DNA of 39,552 nt. Origin: Sphingomonas asaccharolytica NBRC 15499 (GTDB lineage: Bacteria; Pseudomonadota; Alphaproteobacteria; Sphingomonadales; Sphingomonadaceae). The stretch is from the NCBI RefSeq assembly GCF_001598355.1, contig NZ_BCYU01000041.1, forward strand, positions 1 to 39,552, read 5' to 3'. Below, piece after piece: positions 17,256 through 25,796 of the stretch; position 1 is the stretch's first letter; each line of letters begins with the position of its first letter. The notes beneath the pieces were generated by a model. The model was not told the origin of the DNA. It worked only from the letters and a program-made list of their open reading frames with translations, and ran no database searches. The translations under genes and the position numbers were made by a program.

Positions 17256-18244
17256 CTATGCTCGATACGATCCGCGTGGTCGATCTGACGCTCGATCTCG
17301 GCAGCTATGCCGGCGTGCTGCTCGCGTCGATGGGAGCGGAAGTCGTGCATCATGGCGGCTGTCCGCTGAGCGATCCCGCCGAGCGCGAGATGGCGCTGCG
17401 GGGAAAGATCGAACGCAGCGGCGCGATCGCCCTGGACGGCGCCGACATCCTGCTGCGCGGCCCCGAAACCGCCGAGCTCGACTTACCGGTCCCGGCAACG
17501 CTGATCGACGTCACGATCATACCGTTCGAACGCGACGGCGCGCTGGCCGGGCGGCCGGCGACCGATCTGACGCTGATCGCCCGATCGGGGCTGGCGGCGA
17601 TCGTCGGCGATCCCGATCGCGCGCCGCTCAATCTTCCCGGACGCCAGGCCTGGGCGCTCGCCGGAATCCAGGGAGCGATCGCCGCGTTGGTCGGGCTCAA
17701 TGCGCGCGCGGCGACCGGGAAGGGCGACCGTATCACCGTCTCGGCATATCGGTCGGCGGTGCTCGCCAATTATCGCGAGCCGCTGACCTGGGGCTGGACC
17801 GGGCGAGTGGGAACGCGGACCGGCAATTTGCTGGTGCGCGGCAAATCGGGTGTGCAGCAGGTGTGGAATTGCGCCGACGGCTTCGTCACCTGGGCACTGG
17901 TCGACAATCCGCCGATGATGCGCGCGACGGTGGCGCAAATGGCGGCCGACCGACTGGCCGGCAACCTTGCGGCGATCGATTGGGACGCGATCCTCGTCGC
18001 CGATATGCCACGCGACACGCTCGAAACGTGGGAAGCGCAGGTAGCCCGCTGGTTCGCGACCAAGACTCGTGCGGAACTCACCGCCGCGTCAAATCGCCAT
18101 GGCATGGGGCTGTCGGCCATTTCCGACGCCGCCGACATCGTCACCGACCCGCATCTCGCCGCGCGCGACTTCTGGCGTGACGCCGAAGTCGATGGTCGGC
18201 CGGTACGCGTGCCAGGCCCACTTTTCCGTACGGAGGCATCATGA
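17252..18244 (+). CDS. CaiB/BaiF-like protein lacking the catalytic Asp, paralogue 2
   Basis: This is a 330-residue, shortened member of the same fold. The N-terminus (DTIRVVDLTLDLGSYAGVLLASMGAEVV) and the central segment AGRPATDLTLIARSGLAAIVGD are clearly homologous. At the place of the catalytic Asp it reads PGRQAWALAGIQGAIAAL; alignment from the following helix puts Arg 131 there, with no Asp or Glu nearby. About 30 residues between the first strands are also missing, including the usual NLSD region. A plain active enzyme is therefore unlikely. It may be a non-catalytic partner of paralogue 1 or 3, as two-subunit members of this family are known (for example succinyl-CoA:benzylsuccinate CoA-transferase). 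The 4-base overlaps on both sides fit stoichiometric synthesis. Confidence 0.82.
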   Translation: MTMLDTIRVVDLTLDLGSYAGVLLASMGAEVVHHGGCPLSDPAEREMALRGKIERSGAIALDGADILLRGPETAELDLPVPATLIDVTIIPFERDGALAGRPATDLTLIARSGLAAIVGDPDRAPLNLPGRQAWALAGIQGAIAALVGLNARAATGKGDRITVSAYRSAVLANYREPLTWGWTGRVGTRTGNLLVRGKSGVQQVWNCADGFVTWALVDNPPMMRATVAQMAADRLAGNLAAIDWDAILVADMPRDTLETWEAQVARWFATKTRAELTAASNRHGMGLSAISDAADIVTDPHLAARDFWRDAEVDGRPVRVPGPLFRTEAS

Positions 18245-19371
18245 CCAGCGCTCTGGACGGCATCCGCGTCGTCGATTTCAGCAAGTTCCTGCCCGGGCCT
18301 TATTGCACCTGGATACTTGCCGATCTCGGCGCCGACGTGATCCGCATCGAACATCCGCGCGAGCTGGCCAAACAGGCGCAAGTGTTCGGCTGGGACAGAC
18401 TGACGGACGCCGAACGTGCGCGCATCCGCGCCGGGGATATTTTCGCGCGCGGCAAACGCAGCCTATTGCTCGACCCGGGGGCCGAGGAATCGCGCGCGAT
18501 CATCGAGGCGTTGATCCGCGCCGCCGACGTGCTGGTAGAGGATTACCGGCCGGGCGTGATGGACAAGATGGGCTGGGGATACGAGCGGGCGGCGGCGATC
18601 AATCCGCGGCTGGTCTATTGCTCGGTGACCCTGTGCGGCCAGACCGGGCCCTATCGCGACAAGCCCGGACACGACCCGATAGCGCTCGCAATCTCCGGGG
18701 CAGGCTCGCGGATCGGTGAGGATCCGGCCAGGCCGGGCTCGGCCGGTGTGCCCGTTGCCGACCTGTTGACCGGCTCGAACGCGGTGATCGGTATCCTGGC
18801 GGCGCTCCAGGCGCGGACGCGCACCGCTGCCGGACAACAGGTCGACATCGCCATGTCGGACAGCGCGATGACGCTGATCGCACCGGTCGTTTCGCGCAAC
18901 CCGGACCTGTCCAAGGCGCCGCCGCGCGGTCGACAGCGCGTCGATTGCGGCATCTACGAAACGGCCGACGGCCGCTTCCTGTCGGTCACCGACATGGAGC
19001 CGCGCTATTGGCGTGCCTTTTGCGCCGCGATGGGCTTTCCCGACTTCGCCGACCACCAGAATGACGCATCGCGACGCGATGCGATGCTTGCCGCGATCGC
19101 GGCGAAAGTCAGGAGTGAGCCGCTCGACCATTGGCTCGACCTGCTTGGCCGGGCAGGGACGCAATTCGCCGCGATCAACTCGGTCGCCGAGGCGCTCGAC
19201 GACCCCCACAACCGCGCCCGTGGCATGGCCGTCGACGTCCCGGTCGACGGCGGCAGCGTGCGCCATATCGGGTCGCCGATCCATTTGTCGGCGACGCCCC
19301 CGGTACCGCCGCGCCCCGCGCGCATCGCCGGCAGCGACAATGACAATATTCTGAAGGAGCTTGGATTTTGA
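18241..19371 (+). CDS. Class III CoA-transferase (CaiB/BaiF), paralogue 3
   Basis: This 376-residue protein keeps the full family pattern: DFSKFLPGPYCTWILADLGADVIRIE-type N-terminus, LVEDYRPGVM, and the catalytic Asp 174 in VPVADLLTGSN followed by GQQVDIAMSD. It is closest in style to the CaiB/alpha-methylacyl-CoA racemase side of the family, so a racemase activity is a second possibility. It follows the Asp-less paralogue with a 4-base overlap and could form its active partner. Confidence 0.92.
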   Translation: MTSALDGIRVVDFSKFLPGPYCTWILADLGADVIRIEHPRELAKQAQVFGWDRLTDAERARIRAGDIFARGKRSLLLDPGAEESRAIIEALIRAADVLVEDYRPGVMDKMGWGYERAAAINPRLVYCSVTLCGQTGPYRDKPGHDPIALAISGAGSRIGEDPARPGSAGVPVADLLTGSNAVIGILAALQARTRTAAGQQVDIAMSDSAMTLIAPVVSRNPDLSKAPPRGRQRVDCGIYETADGRFLSVTDMEPRYWRAFCAAMGFPDFADHQNDASRRDAMLAAIAAKVRSEPLDHWLDLLGRAGTQFAAINSVAEALDDPHNRARGMAVDVPVDGGSVRHIGSPIHLSATPPVPPRPARIAGSDNDNILKELGF

Positions 19372-20624
19372 CCCTGGGGGACACCAGCCTGCCGCGCCCG
19401 CTGGAGGGCTTGCGCGTCATCGACCTTACCCGGGCGCTGGCGGGACCATATGCGACCTTGCTGCTCGCCGGGCTGGGCGCCGAAGTGATCAAGATCGAGG
19501 ACCCCAGAGGCGGCGATCTGGCGCGCGAGAACAGCCCTTATGTCGGCCGCGACGGCGTCGTCATCGAAAAGCGGCATGACGACGACATCTCGATTTCGCA
19601 CCTGACGCGCGCCCGCGGCAAGCGCGGGGTAGCGCTCAACCTCAAGCATCCCGACGCCGCCGGCGTGTTCGCCGACCTGGTCGCCACCGCCGATATCGTG
19701 GTCGAGAATTTCACCGCGGGCACCGCGGACCGGCTGGGTGTCGGTTATCAGGCTGCGCGCGCCGCCAATCCTGCGATCGTCTATTGCTCACTGTCGGGGT
19801 TCGGAGCCGATTTCCCCGAAGGCGGCAAGGCCATGGACATCGTCATCCAGGCGTTGTCGGGGGCGATGTACACCAGCGGCGAGCATGACCATCCGCCGGT
19901 CCGTATCGGCATCCCGATGGCGGACATGCTCGCGCCGGTTTTCGCGGTGATCGGTATCCTGTCGGCGCTCGAACAGCGTCACCGCACTGGGCAGGGGCAA
20001 CATATCGACGTGTCGATGCTGGGTGCGCTGACCTCATTCGTCGCGATCGAGAATTGGGCGGCAATGCGCGCGGTGGACATGCCGGCGCGGACCGGGCTGA
20101 CCGTGCAACGTCTGTCGCCGTTCGGCGTGTTCGAATGCAGCGACGGCTATGTCGCCTTGGTCGCAGTCCATCACAAGCTGGCGCTCGGCTTGTTCGAAGC
20201 GATGGGGCAGCCGGAACTGATCGACGATCCCCGTTTTGCCACGCGCGACGCCCGCGTTGCCAATGCCGACGCGCTCGAGGCGACGATCAACGCCTGGTCG
20301 CGGACCCTGCCGGTGGCTGAAGCGGTGGCTGCGCTGGAAAAGCGCGGTGTCCCGGTCGCGCCGGTCCGTCATCCAGAGGAAGCATTGGCCGATCCGCGGG
20401 TCGTCGCCCGCGACGAAACCAATCTGGTGTCGCATCCGGATTACGCGTCGATCGAGGAATTGCGCACCGCCGGCATTCCGATCCGTTTCTCGGCCTCGCG
20501 TGCCGGGTTCGACCCGGTGCTGCCGGTCAGGATCGGCGAGCATAATGATGACGTATTGGGCGGACTGCTCGGTTACGACGCGGCGCGGCTCGACGCGCTC
20601 ACCGCCGCCGGCGTGATCGCATGA
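19368..20624 (+). CDS. Class III CoA-transferase (CaiB/BaiF), paralogue 4
   Basis: This is a 418-residue family III CoA-transferase. It starts at TTG 19368, within the stop of the preceding gene, behind a GAAGGAG ribosome site. The N-terminal DLTRALAGPYATLLLAGLGAEV region, VVENFTAGTADRLG and the catalytic Asp 186 in IPMADMLAP are all intact. It is the longest and most canonical of the four. A second CoA-transferase with its own substrate may close the pathway, for example by recovering CoA from the product while activating new substrate; this is inference. It overlaps the dehydratase-like gene by 4 bases. Confidence 0.93.
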   Translation: MTLGDTSLPRPLEGLRVIDLTRALAGPYATLLLAGLGAEVIKIEDPRGGDLARENSPYVGRDGVVIEKRHDDDISISHLTRARGKRGVALNLKHPDAAGVFADLVATADIVVENFTAGTADRLGVGYQAARAANPAIVYCSLSGFGADFPEGGKAMDIVIQALSGAMYTSGEHDHPPVRIGIPMADMLAPVFAVIGILSALEQRHRTGQGQHIDVSMLGALTSFVAIENWAAMRAVDMPARTGLTVQRLSPFGVFECSDGYVALVAVHHKLALGLFEAMGQPELIDDPRFATRDARVANADALEATINAWSRTLPVAEAVAALEKRGVPVAPVRHPEEALADPRVVARDETNLVSHPDYASIEELRTAGIPIRFSASRAGFDPVLPVRIGEHNDDVLGGLLGYDAARLDALTAAGVIA

Positions 20625-22984
20625 GAGCAGCCGACGCCCTGGCGTCGCTCGTCGCGGCGGCCGGCGATCCGCGGTCGATCGCCGCGGGACACCGCGCCGA
20701 GGGACGACGGGTGGTCTGGACGCTCGGCGCGGATATTCCGCGAGACCTGATCGATGCGTTCGGGCATCGCCCGGTACGGCTGGTACCCGACGCGACGACC
20801 GACACCGCCGCGATCGATTCGCTGATCGGATCGGCCAATCTCTCGGTGCGCGGCCGTGCCTTGCTCGCGGCGATCGCGACGTTGCCGGCGGACGATGCGC
20901 TGCTGATCTCGCACGCCGATGCGGAACAGCCGCAGATTTTCGCGACACTGCGCGAGCTCGCGCGCTGCGGGGCATTGACGCCGCCGCGGACGGCGTTTCT
21001 CGATTTGCTGACCACCGACGGTGCCGCCGTCCGACGCTACAATCGTATCCGCATCGATCAGGTCGCGGCGTGGCTGGCGGATTTGGGTGGAACCGCCGAC
21101 CTGGGAAATGCGCCTGCCGCCGGCAACCGGCTGCGCGAGGCGCTGGGACGGGCATTGCGATTGCGCGAACGCGGGCTGCTCGACGGTGCCGCCGCGCACC
21201 GCATCATTGCGTCGAGCGCGATCCTCGCGCCAGAGACGGCGATCGCTCTGCTCGACACGCTTGCCGACGGGAACGGCCTGACGCCGGTATCGGGCATCCC
21301 GGTTTTCCTGTCGGGCAGCCTGATCGAAGATCCCGCGACGGTCGCGGCGATCGAGGCGAACGGCCGTCTCGTGCTGGGCGAGGACCATGGCTGGGGCGGA
21401 AGCCGTAGTGCTCCATTCCCACCGGGAGACCTCCTCGACGTTTTGGCGGCCAGTACCATGGGGCCGCGATCGGGACCGTTTTGCGATGTCGCCGCGCGAG
21501 CCGCCGCCTTGGCCCGCGACCCGATCGCGCGACAGGCCGGTCGCATATTATTCTTCGTCGCGCCCGCGGATGAAGCAGCGCCGTGGCAGGCGGCGGCAAT
21601 CGAACGAGAGGCGCTGGCTGGAGGACTGACTTTCGACTGGCATGACGCGCCTGAGCCGGAGCCGATCGTGCCCGAAGCGCCGGCCGCGTCACGCTCTCCC
21701 CGGCGGCAACAGCGCAGCCGCAAGTCGCTCGCCGCCGTCGCCGAATTCGGCGCTTATCAGCGCGACTGGTTCGCCGGCCTGCGCGCCAAGGTTGCAGCCG
21801 GCGAGCCGTTCGTCGCGGTCAACGCCAACGCGCCACAGGAAACGCTGCGCGCGCTCGGCATTCCGTTCGTCGTCAACCAGTGGTGGGCGTCGATCGTCGC
21901 CGCCAAGCAGCAGAGCGCGCGCTATTCCGGGCTGCTGCGTGCCAATGGCCTGCCGGGCGATGTCGAGGCCTATAGCTCGCAAGGCGTGGCGGCGGCGTTC
22001 GATCGGGATGCCGATCGCGCTCCCTGGGGCGGCTTGCCCCGCCCGGATGCGGTCGGTGCGATATTGTCGACCGACGCCACTTCCTCGCTGTTCCAGGCAT
22101 GGGCTGCCGCAACCGGCGCCCGGCTGCAGCGGTTCGAGCGCAGCATCGAAAGCCGTTGGGATATCCCGATCGACTGGTGGGACGGACTCGCCGAACGGTG
22201 GGACGCCTTTATCGAGCCCGAGCGGCTCGATCTGCTCGAGGCCGAATTGCGCACGTCGATCGCCGCCCTGGAGGCGATGACCGGACGCCGCTTCGATGTG
22301 GCGGCGTTCGAGCGGGTAATGGACCTCGTCAACGAGCAGGAAGATTACTATCGCCTGACGCGCGATCTGGTCGCGCAGACCGTGCCAGCACCGATCGGCA
22401 TCGTCGATTCGATGCCCGCGACCATGGTTCCGCAATGGCACAGGGGCACCGAATGGGCACGGGACGCCGCGCGCGCTTTCTACGAGGAAGTCGCCGCTCG
22501 GGTCGCAACCGGGGAGGCGGCCTGCCCTGGCGAGAAACTGCGGTTAATGTTCGTCGGGCGCGGCGTGTGGAGCGACATGAGCTTCTACCAGCGTTGGGAG
22601 GAAAGCCACGGCGCGGTTTTCGTCTGCTCGATGTACCTCTCGCTGGCGGCCGACGGATATATCCGTCGCCATGACGGCGGCCGCGACCCGATGCGTGCGC
22701 TTGCGGCGCGCTTCGTCACTATGGGCGACGAGCTGCGCATGCCGACCTGGGCTGGGGCGTGGCACGTCAAGGAGGCGCAACTGCATCAGGTCGACGGCGC
22801 GGTAGCGCTGTCCGACGCCGACCCGCTGGTGCTCCGCGCGCTGCGCGAGGCGGGAATCGCCGTGCTCGAACTCGGCATCGACAATTTCGCGCTCGATCCG
22901 GCCACCGATGCGGAGATCGACCGCCGGATGCGGGCGTTCCTGGAAGGGCCGGTCAGCGCGGCCGCCGCGCGCCGCGCTACGTAG
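20621..22984 (+). CDS. Fused two-domain 2-hydroxyacyl-CoA dehydratase/BcrC-BadD-HgdB-like protein without cluster cysteines
   Basis: This 787-residue protein contains two tandem copies of the 2-hydroxyglutaryl-CoA dehydratase D-component fold. The first (about 1-345) has the pattern YNRIRIDQVAAWL, then IPVFLSGSLIEDPATVAAIE and GEDHGWGGSR. The second (about 375-780) has LGIPFVVNQWW, LEAMTGRRFDVAAFERVMDL, VPAPIGIVDSMPA and PGEKLRLMFVG. Classical enzymes are two separate subunits, each binding a [4Fe-4S] cluster and fired by an ATP-dependent activase. Only four Cys are present (116, 288, 635, 669). The places where ligands are expected read GEDHGWGGS, FFVAPADEAAP, DVEAYSS and ILSTDATSS, with none. 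A Pro/Arg-rich linker (342-368) joins the halves. It is the last gene of the operon. Its reaction is unknown; a redox-free role on a CoA ester, or a scaffold, is possible. Confidence 0.83.
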   Translation: MRAADALASLVAAAGDPRSIAAGHRAEGRRVVWTLGADIPRDLIDAFGHRPVRLVPDATTDTAAIDSLIGSANLSVRGRALLAAIATLPADDALLISHADAEQPQIFATLRELARCGALTPPRTAFLDLLTTDGAAVRRYNRIRIDQVAAWLADLGGTADLGNAPAAGNRLREALGRALRLRERGLLDGAAAHRIIASSAILAPETAIALLDTLADGNGLTPVSGIPVFLSGSLIEDPATVAAIEANGRLVLGEDHGWGGSRSAPFPPGDLLDVLAASTMGPRSGPFCDVAARAAALARDPIARQAGRILFFVAPADEAAPWQAAAIEREALAGGLTFDWHDAPEPEPIVPEAPAASRSPRRQQRSRKSLAAVAEFGAYQRDWFAGLRAKVAAGEPFVAVNANAPQETLRALGIPFVVNQWWASIVAAKQQSARYSGLLRANGLPGDVEAYSSQGVAAAFDRDADRAPWGGLPRPDAVGAILSTDATSSLFQAWAAATGARLQRFERSIESRWDIPIDWWDGLAERWDAFIEPERLDLLEAELRTSIAALEAMTGRRFDVAAFERVMDLVNEQEDYYRLTRDLVAQTVPAPIGIVDSMPATMVPQWHRGTEWARDAARAFYEEVAARVATGEAACPGEKLRLMFVGRGVWSDMSFYQRWEESHGAVFVCSMYLSLAADGYIRRHDGGRDPMRALAARFVTMGDELRMPTWAGAWHVKEAQLHQVDGAVALSDADPLVLRALREAGIAVLELGIDNFALDPATDAEIDRRMRAFLEGPVSAAAARRAT

Positions 22985-23009
22985 GGCGGTCGCGGGGCGG
23001 GAAACCGGC

Positions 23010-23037
23010 AAAAAAGGGGAGGGTGCAACCCCTCCCC
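23010..23037 (-). terminator. Rho-independent terminator of the CocE-TonB receptor operon
   Basis: An 8-base stem (GGGGAGGG at 23016-23023 with CCCTCCCC at 23030-23037) is flanked on the left by six A residues (23010-23015), which read as a U-run on the leftward transcript. It lies 20 bases after the stop of the TonB receptor 2 gene. The same hairpin could slow rightward transcripts leaving the dehydratase-like gene, although the T-run on that side is weak. Confidence 0.8.
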
Positions 23038-23057
23038 AGTCCCCCCTTTACTCTCGG

Positions 23058-25763
23058 TCAGAACTTCTTGCGCACCGTTACCGCGATCTCGCGGCCGATC
23101 GGATTGGCCGCGGTCGCGTCATAACCGCCGCTGCCGTTCACCGTCGGCGCGAAATTGACGTAGGGCGGGTTCGTGTCGAGCGCGTTCATCACGTCGATCC
23201 CGAACGAATAGCCGCCGGCGAAGAAGTTCTTCGGCCGCGCTTCACCGATGTTGAACGTCACCCCCAGATCGACGGTCGTATAACTGCTGACATTCTGGAC
23301 TCGCCCGCCCGCCAACGTGTTGTTCCTGTACCCGCCGACATGGTTGACCGTGACGCGCGAGACGATGCCGTCATATTCCCAGGTCAGGCTGCCGCGTGCC
23401 TTGAAGCGGAGCGGGTTGAAGATCGTGTTGAGCCTGTCGACCAACTGGCCGCCCGCGCTCAGCGCGACTTTATAGCGCGTGATGTAGGTGCCGTTGGCGT
23501 TGAGCGTGAAGCTGCCGGCCTTGGCCGTTTCCACCGTATAGCTGCCCAGGACGTCGATGCCGCTGGTGATCGAGCGATCGAGGTTCTGGGTGCGGCCGTC
23601 GACGAACAAGGTCACCGGGTTTGGCATCACGCCGCGAGCGACGGTGATCCCTTGCGCCTGCAACTCGGCGACGCGCGCCGCCGCGGCGGCACCGCGCAGG
23701 ATCACGCCGGTGCCGGCGAGATCGCTTTCCTTGGACAGGATGGCAAGGTCGGCGAGGTAGGTGTTGACCTGGCCCGAATAGTCGACGTTCCAATAGGTCA
23801 GGCTGATCCGCGCATTGCGCGCCGGCTCCAGGTCGACACCTGCCGACCAGGTCTTGGCCTTTTCCGGCTTGAGGTTGGGATTGCCGCCCGAAAGCGCCAC
23901 GCCCTGAACGATCGCGCCGCCCTGGGTCGGATCCGAATATGGCTGGACGAAGAAGTTCGAGCTGTTGCCATAAATCTGCGAGAAGAGTGGCGCGCGGAAC
24001 GAGGTGCCATAGCTGCCGCGGAAGGTTACGCCCTTCACCGGACTCCAGTTCACGCCGAACTTGGGATTGGTGGTTTTACCGACGTCGCTATAGGCGTCGT
24101 AGCGGACCGCGGCACTCACCTCGAGCTTCTGGAAGCCGCCCATCGCATTGTCGGTACCGAATATGGGCACCAGCAATTCGGCATAAGCCGAATCTACCTG
24201 GCGGGCGAAGTTGCGATAGGTGAGCGGCGTGGTGGGGGCGCCGCGCGCGAGGCCAAGCGCCACCTCTTCCTCGAACCTTTCATAGCCCGCGGCGAGCTTC
24301 ACGCCGCCGCCCGGCAGCTTGAACAAGGTGCCGTTGATCGTTGCCTGCGCATCGGTCAGCCGGGTCAGGGTCGGCGCCAGAAAAATCTGGTTGTTGACCG
24401 CTGCCAGCACCGCAGCACTCGTCCGGCCCAGGCCATAAGGATCGAACGCGGTCGCCGGATTGCTGCTGGCGAGTGCCGCGTTCATTGCCGGCGTGTTGAT
24501 GCCGAGATAAGTGTCCGACTCGTCACGGCCTCGGCCGTAGCTGACTTGGCCGCTGAGCTGCCATTCGCCCAGCTTGACCCGCGCGCCACCGGTCGCTTCC
24601 CACGTCCGCGTGAGGCCGAGCGACGGCGTATTGCCCAAATCGGTCAGGCGCAGCTGGACCGTCTCGGCGCCGACCGTGCCGGGCGGGCGGACGAAGAAGG
24701 CATTGGTCGCCGGCACGGTGAAAGTGCCGGTCTGATACCCGCCCAAGCGATAGAAATCACGCTGCGACCAATAACCGTCGCCATAGAATTCCAGCCAGTT
24801 GGTGGCCTTGAGCGTGACGGTCGCGTTGACGCTGTCATATTTGGTCTGCGGGACCAGATCCTGGCCGGTGAAACCCTCGCAGCGATTGGTCGTGCCGGGG
24901 GTCAGCGCGGCGGCATTGCCCGCGGTGACCCCGCCCGCCGGGATCGCATAGCTGATCCCGCCGACCACCAGATTGCCTGGGTTGCACAAATTGGTACGGT
25001 AGTCGTTGCCGCCGAACGCGCGTTGGTCGGAGCGGAAGAAGTCGCGGTCGTCGCCGTTCAAATTGCTGCGATAGACGTGCTCATAGGCGACCATCACCTG
25101 GCCCCAATCGCCGGTCTTTCCGATCGCGGCGCCGACCTGATTCTCGAAGAAATTGTCGGCGAACCCCGACCGCGCCATTATTTCGACGCCATTGAGCGAC
25201 CGGCGCGGGATCAGGTTGACGACGCCCGCCACGGCATCCGAGCCATAGACGGCGGACGCGCCGTCGGCGACGACCTCGACCCGCTCGAGCCCCAGGGACG
25301 GGATGATCGACGGGTCGACCGATCGGCTGTTGTCGACCGCGCGATGGCCGTCGACGATCGTCAGCGTGGCGTACGGCCCGATGCCGCGGATGTTGATCGC
25401 GTTGCCGAAGGTGATGTTGTTGCTGCCGCCCGACTGGCCGCGCGAATTTTCCGACGTGCCGAGGTCGAAGACCTGTGGAATTTCCTTGATCAAGCGATCG
25501 GTGGTGACCGCGCCCGACGCTTCGATCGCCTTGCGGTCGATCGCGATCACGGTCGATCCGACCGGTGCCGCGCCGCGGATGCGGCTGCCGGTGACGACGA
25601 TGTCGCCCGGCGGCGGGGTCGAGCTGTCGATCGTGGTCGGCCCGGTAGCGGCCGCCGGATCGGGATTGGCGGGCGTTTCCTGCGCCGAGGCGGCAGACGC
25701 CCAACCGAGTACCAGCATTGCCGTGCCACAGGCCAGAACGGCGTTGGTCACCTTCTTCGGCAT
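23058..25763 (-). CDS. TonB-dependent outer-membrane receptor 2
   Basis: This is a 901-residue TonB receptor with a signal peptide ending at SAQ, a TonB-box-like GDIVVTGSRIRG, and a plug with INIRGIG, ERVEVVADGASAVYGSDAVAGVVN motifs. The barrel ends in VTVRKKF with the terminal Phe. It is a paralogue of receptor 3 at 29848-32517: both share the RIRG start, the DGASA(V/I)YGSDA block and a loop with NCNPG- or NLCNPG-type Cys and YAIP(A/T)GGV. The gene follows the CocE-type hydrolase by 33 bases on the same strand, so receptor and hydrolase are probably made together. A strong hairpin terminator follows. Confidence 0.94.
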   Translation of the reverse strand: MPKKVTNAVLACGTAMLVLGWASAASAQETPANPDPAAATGPTTIDSSTPPPGDIVVTGSRIRGAAPVGSTVIAIDRKAIEASGAVTTDRLIKEIPQVFDLGTSENSRGQSGGSNNITFGNAINIRGIGPYATLTIVDGHRAVDNSRSVDPSIIPSLGLERVEVVADGASAVYGSDAVAGVVNLIPRRSLNGVEIMARSGFADNFFENQVGAAIGKTGDWGQVMVAYEHVYRSNLNGDDRDFFRSDQRAFGGNDYRTNLCNPGNLVVGGISYAIPAGGVTAGNAAALTPGTTNRCEGFTGQDLVPQTKYDSVNATVTLKATNWLEFYGDGYWSQRDFYRLGGYQTGTFTVPATNAFFVRPPGTVGAETVQLRLTDLGNTPSLGLTRTWEATGGARVKLGEWQLSGQVSYGRGRDESDTYLGINTPAMNAALASSNPATAFDPYGLGRTSAAVLAAVNNQIFLAPTLTRLTDAQATINGTLFKLPGGGVKLAAGYERFEEEVALGLARGAPTTPLTYRNFARQVDSAYAELLVPIFGTDNAMGGFQKLEVSAAVRYDAYSDVGKTTNPKFGVNWSPVKGVTFRGSYGTSFRAPLFSQIYGNSSNFFVQPYSDPTQGGAIVQGVALSGGNPNLKPEKAKTWSAGVDLEPARNARISLTYWNVDYSGQVNTYLADLAILSKESDLAGTGVILRGAAAAARVAELQAQGITVARGVMPNPVTLFVDGRTQNLDRSITSGIDVLGSYTVETAKAGSFTLNANGTYITRYKVALSAGGQLVDRLNTIFNPLRFKARGSLTWEYDGIVSRVTVNHVGGYRNNTLAGGRVQNVSSYTTVDLGVTFNIGEARPKNFFAGGYSFGIDVMNALDTNPPYVNFAPTVNGSGGYDATAANPIGREIAVTVRKKF

Positions 25764-25796
25764 TTCACTTTCTCCCCTATCGTGTCGCGCGCCGTT

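Noticed and set aside
20621..22984. Classical anaerobic 2-hydroxyacyl-CoA dehydratase
   Set aside because: No cluster cysteines at the expected places, no activase gene in the window, and an otherwise aerobic gene set.
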